A DNA stretch of 64,000 bases from CAWDVK01 sp963805715 (GTDB lineage Bacteria; Actinomycetota; Actinomycetes; Streptosporangiales; Streptosporangiaceae). This document shows, piece by piece, positions 33,712 through 42,733 of the stretch. The notes under the pieces were generated by a model, which did no database searches, was not told the origin of the DNA, and saw nothing but the letters and a program-made list of their open reading frames with translations. Where the stretch lies: NCBI GenBank assembly GCA_963805715.1, contig CAWDVK010000004.1, positions 248,001-312,000 on the forward strand, read 5' to 3'. Position 1 is the first letter of the stretch. The number at the start of each line of letters is the position of its first letter. Position numbers and translations under genes: made by a program.

Positions 33712-34161
33712 TCAGCGCGGCGCGCTGGTCAGCGTGGCCAGCGCCGCGGTGAAAGCCGTCCGGCCGGGCCCGAGGGCCGCGAAGTAGGCGTCGTCAGCTG
33801 CCTCCACGTCGGCCAGGGCGCCGGACAGCAGCTCGCGGCCGGCCGGGGTGAGCCCCAGTCGCCGGGCCCGGCCGTCGGCTGGATCGGGGTCGCGCCGCAG
33901 CAGCCCGCGCGCCGCGAGCCTGCGCAGGACCTGGCTGGTCATCATCTCCTCGGTGCCCGCGTGCTCGGCGAGTCCTGCCTGGGTGGGCGGCCCGCCGCCG
34001 TGCTCCTGCAGCCACCAGAGCGAGGCCAGCAGGACGAACTGCACGTGCGTCAGGTCGTGCCTGGCCAGCGCCGCGCGCATCTGCCGCTGCCAGGACAGGG
34101 TGACGCGCCAGAGCAGGAAGCCGGGGCTCTGCTCGGGAGCGGAGTGACGGGAGGCAGGCAA
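33712..34161 (-). CDS. MarR-family transcriptional regulator
   Basis: 149 residues, winged helix-turn-helix (about 35-110): LTHVQFVLLASLWWLQEHGG, PTQAGLAEHAGTEEMMTSQV (recognition helix region), LRRLAARGLLRRDPDPADGR (wing). It would act as a dimer that releases DNA on ligand binding. It lies 4 nt after the SRPBCC gene in the same operon, and an operator-like repeat overlaps their promoter, suggesting autoregulation. Confidence 0.9.
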   Translation of the reverse strand: MPASRHSAPEQSPGFLLWRVTLSWQRQMRAALARHDLTHVQFVLLASLWWLQEHGGGPPTQAGLAEHAGTEEMMTSQVLRRLAARGLLRRDPDPADGRARRLGLTPAGRELLSGALADVEAADDAYFAALGPGRTAFTAALATLTSAPR

Positions 34162-34165
34162 TGGC

Positions 34166-34603
34166 CTATGCCCCGCGCCCGGCGGCCAGGGCGATCAGCG
34201 CCGCGACCGTCTGCGGGAAGTCGGCGGTGATCATCGGGCCGATCCGGGCGGCCTGGCCGGCGGGTCCGTCGATCTGCGCCGCGTAGGTAATCCGCAGCCC
34301 CCCGCCGGGCAGCGGCTCCAGCCGGTGCGAGACACGGACGACGAGGCCGGCGACTGGCGTCTCATCGACGAACTCGCGCTGCGGCTCGACCTTGATCAGC
34401 CGGTAGGGCAGGGGATCCTGGCCGGTGAACTTCATCGTGCCCGTCGATCCGGCTGCGAACGGGCCGTTCCTGGTGATCACCTCGGCCTGCCTGTCCCACT
34501 GCGGCCACGTGCTAACGTCCTCGTACAGAGCCCAGATGGCGGCGGCCGGAACGTCGGCCTCGGCGACGTGCGTGTAGCTGAACGCTGGCTGCGTAGTTGT
34601 CAT
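34166..34603 (-). CDS. SRPBCC (START/Bet v1-like) protein
   Basis: 145 residues. Opens FSYTHVAEADVPAAAIWALY, then EDVSTWPQWDRQAEVI, GSTGTMKF and a long C-terminal helix (about 118-142): the polyketide cyclase/dehydrase-2 pattern. A hydrophobic ligand-binding cavity is expected; the ligand is unknown. There is no ribosome-binding site before ATG 34603; GATAAT sits 8 nt upstream, so the mRNA is probably leaderless. Confidence 0.85.
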   Translation of the reverse strand: MTTTQPAFSYTHVAEADVPAAAIWALYEDVSTWPQWDRQAEVITRNGPFAAGSTGTMKFTGQDPLPYRLIKVEPQREFVDETPVAGLVVRVSHRLEPLPGGGLRITYAAQIDGPAGQAARIGPMITADFPQTVAALIALAAGRGA

Positions 34604-34635
34604 GCGTGCATATTATCTGTGCGCATACTATCTGT
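34602..34635. promoter_or_regulatory. Divergent promoter with operator-like repeats (MarR target?)
   Basis: ATGCGTGCA (34602-34610) and TGTGCGCAT (34618-34626) form an imperfect inverted repeat (7 of 9). The direct repeat GCATAYTATCTGT occurs at 34608-34620 and 34623-34635, 15 bp apart. The site covers the -10 and start of the SRPBCC-MarR operon and -10-like TATTAT/TACTAT elements for the peptidase gene on the other strand. Confidence 0.5.
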
Positions 34636-34682
34636 CCAGTGCTGGCGGGACGGCCCGGCGCTTCGCCCCGTACAGTCGGATC

Positions 34683-35777
34683 ATGGTGAAAAAGAAGGCC
34701 GGCCGCCGCTTGCGGGCGCAGCGGCGGGTCGCTGCGGCCGGTGCCGATGCCGCGCTGGTGACCAGTCCGGCCAATGTGCGGTACCTGACCGGCCTGGTCA
34801 GCTCGAACGCCGCCGTCCTGGTCCCGGCCGATGGGCCGGCCGTGCTGGCCACCGACTCCCGCTACGCCGGGGCGGCGGAACGTGATTGCGGCGGCATCGA
34901 GCTGCTGATCAGCCACTCGGTGAAGCCGGCGCTCGCGCGCGCCGCGGCCGAGCGCGGGGTGCGGACCCTGGCCGTCGAGACACACGAGATGACGGTCGAG
35001 CGGTACCAGGAACTCGCCGCACTGCCGGATGCCCCGCTGCTCGTCCCGCTCGGCCGGGTGGTCGAGGAACTCCGGATGGTCAAGGACGAGACCGAGATCG
35101 CCCAGCTGGCCAGGGCCTGCGCCATCACCGACCAGGCCTTCGGCGACATCCTGGCCGCCATCACGCCCGGCCGGACCGAGCGGGAGCTGGCTGTCCTGCT
35201 GGAGCGGGCCATGGTCGACCGGGGCGCGGAGGCCCCGGCCTTCGGCACCATCGTGGCCAGCGGCCCGAACGGGGCCATCCCGCATCACGTGCCCGGTGAC
35301 CGTGCCTTCGAGCCAGGCGACCTGATCACCATCGACTGCGGGGCCAGGTGCGGCGGCTATCACGCGGACATGACCCGCACGGTGGCGCTCGGGCACCCCG
35401 AGGCCTGGCAGCGAGAGCTCTACCAGCTGGTGGCGGACGCCCAGCGGGCGGGCGTAGCGGCCGCGACGCCCGGCGCCGGCATCGCGGCAGTCGATGCGGC
35501 CGCACGGGACCTGATCGCCGCCGCCGGGCATGGCGGGCATTTCCAGCACGGCCTCGGCCACGGTGTCGGGCTGGAGGTGCATGAGGCGCCGATCATCTCC
35601 TCCGGGGGGACGGGTACACTCGTGGACCGGGTTCCCGTCACCGTCGAGCCCGGGATCTACCTGCCCGGCCAGGGCGGCGTCAGGGTCGAAGACACTCTGG
35701 TCGTTCGCGAGGGCTCCGGGGCGACGGGATCAGCCGAGTTGCTGACCACCACCACCAGGGAGCTGCTCGTCCTGTGA
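34683..35777 (+). CDS. pepQ: M24-family Xaa-Pro peptidase
   Basis: 364 residues, cytoplasmic. N-terminal creatinase-like domain (about 1-130: ALVTSPANVRYLTGLVSSNA) and C-terminal pita-bread metallopeptidase (about 140-360). Metal ligands all present: the two Asp in TIDCGARCGGYHADMTRT, His in QHGLGHGVGLEVHEAP, Glu in TVEPGIYLPG and Glu in GVRVEDTL. It cleaves X-Pro bonds. Xaa-Pro dipeptidase and aminopeptidase cannot be told apart here, so the symbol is by similarity. ATG 34683 fits the family's N-terminus. The gene before efp is an M24 peptidase in many bacteria, which agrees. Confidence 0.88.
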   Translation: MVKKKAGRRLRAQRRVAAAGADAALVTSPANVRYLTGLVSSNAAVLVPADGPAVLATDSRYAGAAERDCGGIELLISHSVKPALARAAAERGVRTLAVETHEMTVERYQELAALPDAPLLVPLGRVVEELRMVKDETEIAQLARACAITDQAFGDILAAITPGRTERELAVLLERAMVDRGAEAPAFGTIVASGPNGAIPHHVPGDRAFEPGDLITIDCGARCGGYHADMTRTVALGHPEAWQRELYQLVADAQRAGVAAATPGAGIAAVDAAARDLIAAAGHGGHFQHGLGHGVGLEVHEAPIISSGGTGTLVDRVPVTVEPGIYLPGQGGVRVEDTLVVREGSGATGSAELLTTTTRELLVL

Positions 35778-35819
35778 CGGGGCGCTGCGGCTTCGCGCGC
35801 GTGCGGGAGAGAGACTGAC

Positions 35820-36377
35820 GTGGCCACCACGAACGACCTCAAGAACGGCATGACACTCAACATCGACGGTCAGCTCTGGAACGTCGTCGATTTCCAGCAC
35901 GTCAAGCCGGGCAAGGGCGGCGCCTTCGTGCGCACCAAGCTGAAGAACGTGCTGTCCGGCAAGGTCGTTGACCGGACCTTCAACGCCGGCGTCCGGGTGG
36001 AGGTAGCCAACGTCGACAAGCGGGAGATGCAGTACCTCTACCGCGAGGGCGACGACTTCGTCTTCATGGACACCCAGGACTACGACCAGCCGCACATCCC
36101 GGCGGAGACGGTCGGTGACGCGGCGAGCTACCTGCTCAAGGAGCAGACCGCGGTGATCGCCTTCAACGAAGGGATGCCGCTGTACGTGGAGCTCCCGGCG
36201 GCCGTGGAGCTCACGGTCAGCCAGACCGATCCTGGCCTGCAGGGTGACCGGTCGACCGGCGGGACCAAGCCGGCCACGCTGGAGACCGGGGCGCAGATCC
36301 AGGTTCCGCTCTTCATCACCACCGGCGAGAAGATCAGGGTCGATACCCGGACCGGCGACTATCTCGGCCGGGCGTGA
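35820..36377 (+). CDS. efp: Elongation factor P
   Basis: 185 residues, three beta-barrel domains. Relieves ribosome stalling at polyproline. The KOW-like N-terminal domain has the loop FQHVKPGKGGAFVRTKLKN, whose Lys between PG and G occupies the tip that is modified in some bacteria; the central OB domain has MQYLYREGDDFVFMD; the C-terminal signature is QIQVPLFITTGEKIRVDTRT. GTG start. Several proteins in the window (FtsZ linker, TgpA, ribBA tail) carry proline runs that would depend on it. Confidence 0.96.
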   Translation: MATTNDLKNGMTLNIDGQLWNVVDFQHVKPGKGGAFVRTKLKNVLSGKVVDRTFNAGVRVEVANVDKREMQYLYREGDDFVFMDTQDYDQPHIPAETVGDAASYLLKEQTAVIAFNEGMPLYVELPAAVELTVSQTDPGLQGDRSTGGTKPATLETGAQIQVPLFITTGEKIRVDTRTGDYLGRA

Positions 36378-36413
36378 GAGCGGGGTCGCGGCGAGGTCGC
36401 GCTGCCGGTAGCC

Positions 36414-36827
36414 ATGGCCGCCCGCAGTAAGGCCCGCAAGCGGGCGCTCGATGTGCTGTTCGAGGCAGAGATCAGGGGCGAGCCCGTACTCGACGTGCTC
36501 GCCGCGCGGGCAGCGGCCGCCAGCCCGCCGATCTCCCCCTATGCGGCCGAGCTGGTCCGCGGGGTGCAGGCGCATCGCGGGCAGATCGACGAGCTGCTCG
36601 CGGCGCACGCGACCGGCTGGACGCTGGAGCGCATGCCGGCCGTGGACAGGAACATCCTGCGCATCGGCACGTATGAGCTGCTCTGGGCGCAGGACGTGCC
36701 CGATGCTGTCGCCGTCAGCGAGGCGGTCGCGCTGGCCAGGGATCTGTCCACGGAGGGGTCGCCGGGCTTCGTCAACGGCCTGCTCGCCCGGCTGCTGGAA
36801 CTCAAGCCGGGGCTCGCGCTCCCGTAG
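36414..36827 (+). CDS. nusB: Transcription antitermination factor NusB
   Basis: 137 residues, all-helical. MAARSKARKRALDVLFEAEI, ELVRGVQAHRGQIDELL, WTLERMPAVDRNILRIGTYE, VAVSEAVALARDLSTEGSPG and FVNGLLARL are the standard blocks. It binds boxA with NusE (S10) for rRNA antitermination. Gap of 36 nt after efp, the usual efp-nusB pairing. Confidence 0.96.
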   Translation: MAARSKARKRALDVLFEAEIRGEPVLDVLAARAAAASPPISPYAAELVRGVQAHRGQIDELLAAHATGWTLERMPAVDRNILRIGTYELLWAQDVPDAVAVSEAVALARDLSTEGSPGFVNGLLARLLELKPGLALP

Positions 36828-36913
36828 CGCCGCGACTGTCAGGGCCAGCCGTTACAGTCAAGGCGGGCGACGGCGGCAGGCGGCGGCAGCGCAGGCGGGC
36901 TTGAGGAGGCCAC

Positions 36914-38140
36914 GTGATGGCGGCGGGAGCGAGCGGGCGTCCGCCGGCTGCTGCCGATGACACGGGCTGCACCATCCTGCACGTGGACATGGACGCCTTC
37001 TACGCCAGCGTCGAGATCCGGGACCGGCCCGAGCTGGCCAGGCCCGTGATCGTCGGCCATGCCACCGGCCGCAGCGTCGTGCTCTCGGCGACTTACGAGG
37101 CCAGGGCCGCGGGAGTCCGCTCGGCCATGCCGATGGCGCGGGCGCGCCGGCTGTGCCCGCAGGCCGTTGTCATCGCGCCCCGGCACGGCCTGTACGGAGC
37201 CGTCTCGCGGGAAGTGATGGCGATCTTCCGCGGCGTGACGCCCGCCGTCGAGCCGCTGTCGCTGGATGAGGCGTTTCTCGATGTGGCCGGGGCGCGGCGG
37301 CGGCTGGGAACGCCGACTCGCATCGGGCAGCTGATCCGGCAGCAGGTTGCCGACCAGCAGGGCATCACCTGCTCGGTCGGGATCGCCGTGAACAAGTTCC
37401 TCGCCAAGCTCGCGTCGGTGCACTGCAAGCCCGACGGCCTGCTCGTCGTGCCTGCCGCCGGGACGCTGGACTTCCTGCATCCGCTGCCGGTATCGGCACT
37501 GTGGGGGGTGGGGGAACGGACCTGCCAGGCACTGACCAGGCTCGGGCTGCGCACGGTCGGCGATCTGGCCGCCGCCCCGCCCGCGGCGCTGGCGGGAGCC
37601 CTCGGCCGGGCCAGCGCGGAGCACCTGACCGCGCTGGCCCAGGGCCGGGACAGCCGCCGGGTGACGCCGGAGACGGCGGAGAAGAGCGTGGGCGCGGAAG
37701 AGACATTTGACGTGGATGTCACTGATCCCGAGCGAATCCGGCGCGAGCTGCTCCGGCTCTCCGGCCGGACGGCCCGCAGCCTGAGGTCGGCCGGCTGCGC
37801 GGCCCGGACCATCGTGATCAAGCTGCGGCTCGCCGACTTCACCACCATGACGCGCTCTCGCACCCTGCCGGAGCCCACCAACGTCACGCAGCGGATCTAC
37901 GCCACCGCATGCGAGCTGTACCGCTCGGCCGGCCTGGACGCCGGCGCCCGGCTGCGGCTGGTCGGGGTCCGCGCCACCGGCCTGGTGGGGGAGACCGGCG
38001 TGGCCACCCAGCTGGCCTTCGGGCCGCCTCCCGCACCCTGGCGCGAGGCCGAGCGCACGGTGGACCGCATCGCCAGCCGCTTCGGCGCGGACGCGATCCG
38101 GCCGGCCGCGCTGGTCGAGGATCCCGGCCAGGGCGGCTAG
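36914..38140 (+). CDS. dinB: DNA polymerase IV (Y family)
   Basis: 408 residues. Translesion polymerase. Catalytic carboxylates in ILHVDMDAFYASVE and LSLDEAFLDVAG; palm/fingers blocks VVLSATYEARAAGVRSAM and CSVGIAVNKFLAKLAS; thumb helix-hairpin-helix (LWGVGERTCQALTRLG); little finger (about 240-350) with VGAEETFDVDV. The C-terminal tail ends GADAIRPAALVEDPGQGG without an obvious QLxLF beta-clamp peptide, although TQLAFG at about residue 368 may serve. GTG 36914 behind GAGG; ATG 36917 is the next codon. No SOS box was seen upstream. Confidence 0.95.
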   Translation: MMAAGASGRPPAAADDTGCTILHVDMDAFYASVEIRDRPELARPVIVGHATGRSVVLSATYEARAAGVRSAMPMARARRLCPQAVVIAPRHGLYGAVSREVMAIFRGVTPAVEPLSLDEAFLDVAGARRRLGTPTRIGQLIRQQVADQQGITCSVGIAVNKFLAKLASVHCKPDGLLVVPAAGTLDFLHPLPVSALWGVGERTCQALTRLGLRTVGDLAAAPPAALAGALGRASAEHLTALAQGRDSRRVTPETAEKSVGAEETFDVDVTDPERIRRELLRLSGRTARSLRSAGCAARTIVIKLRLADFTTMTRSRTLPEPTNVTQRIYATACELYRSAGLDAGARLRLVGVRATGLVGETGVATQLAFGPPPAPWREAERTVDRIASRFGADAIRPAALVEDPGQGG

Positions 38141-38367
38141 CAGCCGGGCCTGGCCCGGCGTGCGGTGCGCCGGGTACCCGGACCGCCATGCTGCTGGGGT
38201 GTGTTTGCGTGACTGAAGTGACACCGAGCGCAGCGGCGCGGTGCATCTTGGCTCCGTGCTGCCGTGTACCCTTCCACATGACGCGCTGACCCTCGTATTC
38301 TGGCTGTAAGCCAGGCCGTGTGGCGATGGTCGTCGAGCCCGTTTTGCGTGAGTCCATGGGAGGCACC

Positions 38368-38778
38368 GTGCCGCTGTCTGAGCACGAGCAGCGCCAGCTC
38401 GAGCAGATTGAGCAGGCGCTCTACGCCGAGCACCCGCGGTTCGCCCGGGCCGTGCGGGTCACCGACCCGCGCGTGCACTACCGGCGGCGGGTCATCCGGG
38501 CTGCACTCGGCTTCCTGATTGGCGTGGGCCTGCTGCTGGCCGGAGTGGCTACCAATGACCCCTGGATGGGCGTCGCGGGCTTCGTGGTGATGCTGGCCTG
38601 CAGCATGTGGGCCGTCACCAGTTACCGTCACATGACCGGCACGGCCACCGGCCGCGGGCCGGCCAGGGCCAGGGAACGCAGAGGCGGCAGGGAGCGCAGG
38701 GGCAGCAAGGCATCGGGCATGAGCATGATGGAGCGGCTGGAGGAGCGCTGGCGGCGGCGCCAGGAAGGCGGCCGCTAG
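38368..38778 (+). CDS. DUF3040 membrane protein
   Basis: 136 residues. Opens with the family hallmark MPLSEHEQRQLEQIEQALYA, then HPRFARAVR, two hydrophobic segments (about 52-70 and 76-94), and a basic Arg/Gly-rich tail. Function unknown, but the gene almost always sits between dinB and the dcw cluster in actinobacteria. GTG 38368 was chosen over upstream codons because GGGAGG precedes it and it gives the canonical N-terminus. Confidence 0.9.
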   Translation: MPLSEHEQRQLEQIEQALYAEHPRFARAVRVTDPRVHYRRRVIRAALGFLIGVGLLLAGVATNDPWMGVAGFVVMLACSMWAVTSYRHMTGTATGRGPARARERRGGRERRGSKASGMSMMERLEERWRRRQEGGR

Positions 38779-38797
38779 CCTGCCGCGAGCCGGCCCG

Positions 38798-41347
38798 TTA
38801 GCCTGCCCGCCGGGCGGGTACGGCGGGCCCGCGTCGCCGTAGCCGGAACGCCGCCGCATCGAGCCACCCGAAGATGTCCGCTAGCTGCCGGATGCCCGAG
38901 TGCACCGGGTCCAGCGTGGACGGGGGCATGAGCAGGGCCCGCAGCCGCTCCGGCCAGCTGGCATTCCTGGCCAGCGCCCGGCGGACGAGCGCCACCTCAG
39001 CCCGCAGCGAGCCGCCTGCCAGCGGCGCTCGGGCGTAGCGTGCCCGCTCCTCGGCGGCGGCGATGTGCCGGAGCGCCGCAAGGGCCGCGTCATCCAGGCT
39101 GGCGTCCGCCCCGACCCGCGCGGCGGCCGCGCGGGCGGACTCGCTCGGCCGCAGGGCGATGCCGTAGTCAGCCAGGTCATCCTGCAGCTCCCGCCAGGCC
39201 GCCCGGGCCAGGTCGGCGTCCCCGCGGGCGGCGCGCCAGCGCATCCGCCGGGTGCCGGACCTGACCAGCCGGGGGGTTATGGCCAGCGCCGCGATCAGGC
39301 AGGCCGCCACCGGCAGCCAGGGGAAGCCGCCGCCGCGGCGGCCGGATCGCGGCACGGCGGCCGCGCCGCGACCCTGCTCGAACTGGTGCAGCCGGCCCGC
39401 AGCCCCCGCGTGCGGCGCCGCCTTGCCCGCCCGCGAGGTGGACTGCGGCGCCGAGCCGGGCGATGAGCCGCGATAGTCGGGCGGAGGCACCGCCGCGTAG
39501 ATCGGAGCTGACGCGGTGCCCTGGCCGACGGCGCTGCCCGCCGGCGTCGGCTCGAACCGCAGCCAGCCGGCGCCGGCCAGGTACAGCTCCGGCCAGGCAT
39601 GCGCGTCCTCGGTCGTCACCAGCCAGCGGCCGTCCTTCTGCTGCCTGCCCGCGGTGAATCCCACCGCTACCCGGGAGGGGATGCCGATGAGCCTGGCCAG
39701 GATCGCCATGGCGAAGGAGAACTGCTGGCAGTCCCCCCGCCTGACCTCGGTCAGGAACCGCACAAGCCCGCCCGCCGAGTTCGGCAGGCTGGTGCTGACG
39801 CTGTATGTGAACCCCCCGGTCTGCGCGAGCCAGTCCTGCAGGTCCGTGGCCTGCTCCAGCGGCGTGGCCGCGCCGCGAACGGCCTGCTCCGCGATGACCG
39901 TCAGCTCGCGGCGATCCGCGCCGGAGTAGCCCGCGTCAGCGCGCGAGATGGCGGCGGGCACCCGGCCATGAGGATCGAGCTGCCCGGCCGCCGGATCTGG
40001 CTCCTTGCTGGTCACCGAGTAGCCCAGCCGGGACAGTGCCTGGTTCCCGCTCACTACCAGGGTTGACCGGGACTCCTGCCAGCCGGGGCCAGTGACGTGC
40101 ACGGCCGTGGGCGCGTAGGGGAGCGGCAGGTAGCTGGTCTCGCCGCCGTAGCCGGTGACCTGGTCCATGGTGATGCGGGTCCGGACGGTTATATACCCGA
40201 TCCTGCCGGTCTGCCCGGGCGGCGGGGCAAGGGGGCCCGAGCCGACCTGGACGGTGTTCCCCGCTTTCTGCTGCGTCCACTGGCCGCTGGCGCTGTCGTA
40301 ATTGAGGACGTAGACCTGCAGGTACTGCTGATCAGGGTCCGAGGCAGTGGTGGTGTAGGACAGCACCTGCTCGGCGGGCGAGTCGTGCAGCATGCCCTGC
40401 ATCTGAACCAGGGGCTGGGGCAGGCTGGGGGCGCAGCAGCCGGACCGCTGTCCGCTGCCCCTGGTCGCGAACAGGTCATGGATCTTCAGCCCTGGCAGCA
40501 GCAGCGGGACGATGAGGCCGAGGCCGACCGCGGCCATGCCGATGCGGCGGCCTGAGACCGCGAGCGCCCGGGTGTCCGGGCTCTGGCCGGTCCGGTCGTC
40601 CGTGCCCGACGGCCAGAAGGTCACCAGCCGTCCCCACAGCCGCAGCCGCTCCCGTCCGTCGGCCGACAGCAGCGCGAGATAGCCGCTGATGCCGAGGCAG
40701 AACGCGATCGCCTCGCCCAGGCCGGCGTCCTTGACGTTGGTGGCGACGGGGACGCTGAACAGCACGAGCAGGGGCAGGCCAGCGATCGCGGGCCTGCGCA
40801 TCCGCACCGCGAGCAGGTCAACGATGATGGCGATCACGCCGATGCCGCCCGCCGCGAGCAAGCCCACGCCAGGGTGGCCCGGCACCGGAGGCGAGTAGGC
40901 CCGCTCATCGCCGCCCTGGCTGATGAGCGTGCCGAGATACCGCAGCGACCGGGCGCTGGGCACGAGCCTGGCCAGGGACTCCGGTCCCGCGTACACGAGG
41001 TTGAGGTAGACGAGCAGCGCGGCCAGGTAGCTGGCCGCATGCGCGATGACCGGCAGGATCCGCTGCCTGCTCGCGCTGGCGGCGACGATGGCCACCAGGG
41101 CGAGGCCGCCCAGCCGGGCCGGCCACGCGGGCCCGGACAGCAAGGGCACCACGGCCAGCGCGGTCAGGATGGTGGCCCAGATCGCGGCCGGGACGGCCGA
41201 TAGCCGGGTGGCCGTTCCGGCCGCCGCGACGGCGATCACCGCGCCGATGCCGGCATAGAACCAGCCGATGCCCTGGATGACCGCGAATATCGACAGCGAC
41301 GCCAGGACGACGGCCAGGCCGGCGGTGATAGTAAGCCGGTGATTCAT
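38798..41347 (-). CDS. TgpA-like transglutaminase-domain membrane protein
   Basis: 849 residues. DUF3488 N-terminal membrane part (about seven segments, residues 5-300), then an extracytoplasmic transglutaminase-like domain (about 440-610) with the triad Cys in EVRRGDCQQFSFAMAILARL, His in TTEDAHAWPELYL and Asp/Glu in LRFEPTPAG; a further membrane segment (about 685-703) and a DUF4129 cytoplasmic C-terminus with ARAAWRELQDDLADYGIALR. Its biochemical activity in actinobacteria is unproven; a cell-wall or protein cross-linking role is inferred. It converges with DUF3040 (19 nt) and overlaps DUF58 by 4 nt. Confidence 0.9.
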   Translation of the reverse strand: MNHRLTITAGLAVVLASLSIFAVIQGIGWFYAGIGAVIAVAAAGTATRLSAVPAAIWATILTALAVVPLLSGPAWPARLGGLALVAIVAASASRQRILPVIAHAASYLAALLVYLNLVYAGPESLARLVPSARSLRYLGTLISQGGDERAYSPPVPGHPGVGLLAAGGIGVIAIIVDLLAVRMRRPAIAGLPLLVLFSVPVATNVKDAGLGEAIAFCLGISGYLALLSADGRERLRLWGRLVTFWPSGTDDRTGQSPDTRALAVSGRRIGMAAVGLGLIVPLLLPGLKIHDLFATRGSGQRSGCCAPSLPQPLVQMQGMLHDSPAEQVLSYTTTASDPDQQYLQVYVLNYDSASGQWTQQKAGNTVQVGSGPLAPPPGQTGRIGYITVRTRITMDQVTGYGGETSYLPLPYAPTAVHVTGPGWQESRSTLVVSGNQALSRLGYSVTSKEPDPAAGQLDPHGRVPAAISRADAGYSGADRRELTVIAEQAVRGAATPLEQATDLQDWLAQTGGFTYSVSTSLPNSAGGLVRFLTEVRRGDCQQFSFAMAILARLIGIPSRVAVGFTAGRQQKDGRWLVTTEDAHAWPELYLAGAGWLRFEPTPAGSAVGQGTASAPIYAAVPPPDYRGSSPGSAPQSTSRAGKAAPHAGAAGRLHQFEQGRGAAAVPRSGRRGGGFPWLPVAACLIAALAITPRLVRSGTRRMRWRAARGDADLARAAWRELQDDLADYGIALRPSESARAAAARVGADASLDDAALAALRHIAAAEERARYARAPLAGGSLRAEVALVRRALARNASWPERLRALLMPPSTLDPVHSGIRQLADIFGWLDAAAFRLRRRGPAVPARRAG

Positions 41348-42651
41348 CGCACCGCCCCCGGCTGCGCTGCTGATGCGTGCGCGGCCGGCAGGTCCGGGAA
41401 GCCGGGCAGCCGCTGCCAGGCGGCCTCCAGGGCGGTGCCGGCCTCGATCGAGATGACCCGCCAGCCCGCGGCGCGCAGCACCGCGCTCGCGGCAGCGGTC
41501 TCCTCGCAGGCGGCCTGTCCTGGCCTGCCCTCGGGGCCCGGCTGCCGGTCGCCCGCGCGGCTGGTGTCAGCCCAGGTGGAGACCGCGAGCAGCAGGGCAA
41601 TCGCCTGGCATCCCTCGCGCCGGCACGCAGCCAGCTGGCGGGCCTCGCCGGCCGACAGGCCGGCGATGGCCACGATCAGGCCGCTGTCGGCCCGCAGCGC
41701 GGCCAGGCCGCGAGCCAGGTCGCGGCCGGCCGATGGCTTGATCACGGCCAGCGAGTCGAGCAGCACGTCCTCGAAGATGCCGGCACTCGCGATCGGCCCG
41801 GCATCGGTGACCAGCTGGCCCTCCAGGCCCTCGCCCGCCATGTGCACGCCCATGGATGCGGCGGCGCTGACCGCGTACTCGAACGACGACGTGGCGCCGC
41901 TGCCGGCATGCGCCAGCCGCCGCGTGTCGAGCAGCAGCAGGGCGCGGTTCTTCCAGCGCTGCTCTTCCCGCCGCACCATGAGCTCGCCGTACCGCGCGGT
42001 GGAGCGCCAGTGCACTCGCCGGAGCTCGTCACCGTCCCGGTAGGCACGCGGGATGGCGTCGTCCTCGCCGGCCGCCGTGGTCGCGCGGGTCCTGCCGTCC
42101 CCGTCGCCGACCCAGCTGCGGCTGACGGCGGTCCGGGCCAGCGGCACCACCCGCGGGGTCACCACCAGGGTGGTGCGAGCGGAGAAGGACCGGCCGAGCT
42201 CGGCCACGCCGAACGCGTCGGTGATCCGGATTTCCAGCGGCCCGATCTCGAACTTGCCGCGCAGATCGGACCGGATGGGATAGCTGAGCTGGCGAACGCC
42301 GCCACGCTCGATTCCGTTCAGCACGTACCGCGGCCGGGTTCCCAGCGAGTAGGGGACGGTGTCCTCGGCCAGCATCAGCGACGTGGGCAGTCTGGAGACG
42401 TTCTCCAGGCGGAGGGTCACCCTGGCCGTCTGGCCAGCCGGAATGCGGGCCGGGCTGATGAACCGGACGCAGCTCAGCCGGTACCGTGCCCGGCTGGCCG
42501 CCAGCGTGGCGAGCAGCGGCAGCACGGCCAGCACCACGCCGATGCTCAGCAGCGGCCGCTCGCCGAGCACCAGGCCGGCCAGCATGGCCGCGATTCCTGC
42601 GGCCAGGAATGACGTGCCCCGGGTCGTCAGCCCCCTGAGCATGGATCGCAT
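41344..42651 (-). CDS. DUF58 protein
   Basis: 435 residues. Two N-terminal membrane segments (about 14-50), a beta-sandwich region, then the DUF58 core with DLRGKFEIGPLEIRITDAFG and GDELRRVHWRSTARYGELMV, followed by a VWA-like C-terminal half (ALLLLDTRRLAHAG has the metal-site Asp). With MoxR upstream and TgpA downstream it forms the conserved MoxR-DUF58-TgpA module, in which the AAA ATPase is thought to act as a chaperone for VWA partners. GTG/ATG overlap of 4 nt with TgpA. Confidence 0.9.
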   Translation of the reverse strand: MRSMLRGLTTRGTSFLAAGIAAMLAGLVLGERPLLSIGVVLAVLPLLATLAASRARYRLSCVRFISPARIPAGQTARVTLRLENVSRLPTSLMLAEDTVPYSLGTRPRYVLNGIERGGVRQLSYPIRSDLRGKFEIGPLEIRITDAFGVAELGRSFSARTTLVVTPRVVPLARTAVSRSWVGDGDGRTRATTAAGEDDAIPRAYRDGDELRRVHWRSTARYGELMVRREEQRWKNRALLLLDTRRLAHAGSGATSSFEYAVSAAASMGVHMAGEGLEGQLVTDAGPIASAGIFEDVLLDSLAVIKPSAGRDLARGLAALRADSGLIVAIAGLSAGEARQLAACRREGCQAIALLLAVSTWADTSRAGDRQPGPEGRPGQAACEETAAASAVLRAAGWRVISIEAGTALEAAWQRLPGFPDLPAAHASAAQPGAVR

Positions 42652-42733
42652 TCCGATCCTTTCTGCCGGCGCCGTGTCCCAATCTATTCCCGGCTCAGTG
42701 ACCGGCCTAGTGCTGCGGCCGGATCAGGCGGCC

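Noticed and set aside
34602..34682. N-terminal extension of the M24 peptidase
   Set aside because: These codons overlap the operator repeats and the promoter, and the family start fits ATG 34683.
38320..38367. Upstream start for the DUF3040 protein
   Set aside because: GTG 38368 has the ribosome-binding site and yields the canonical MPLSEHEQ start.
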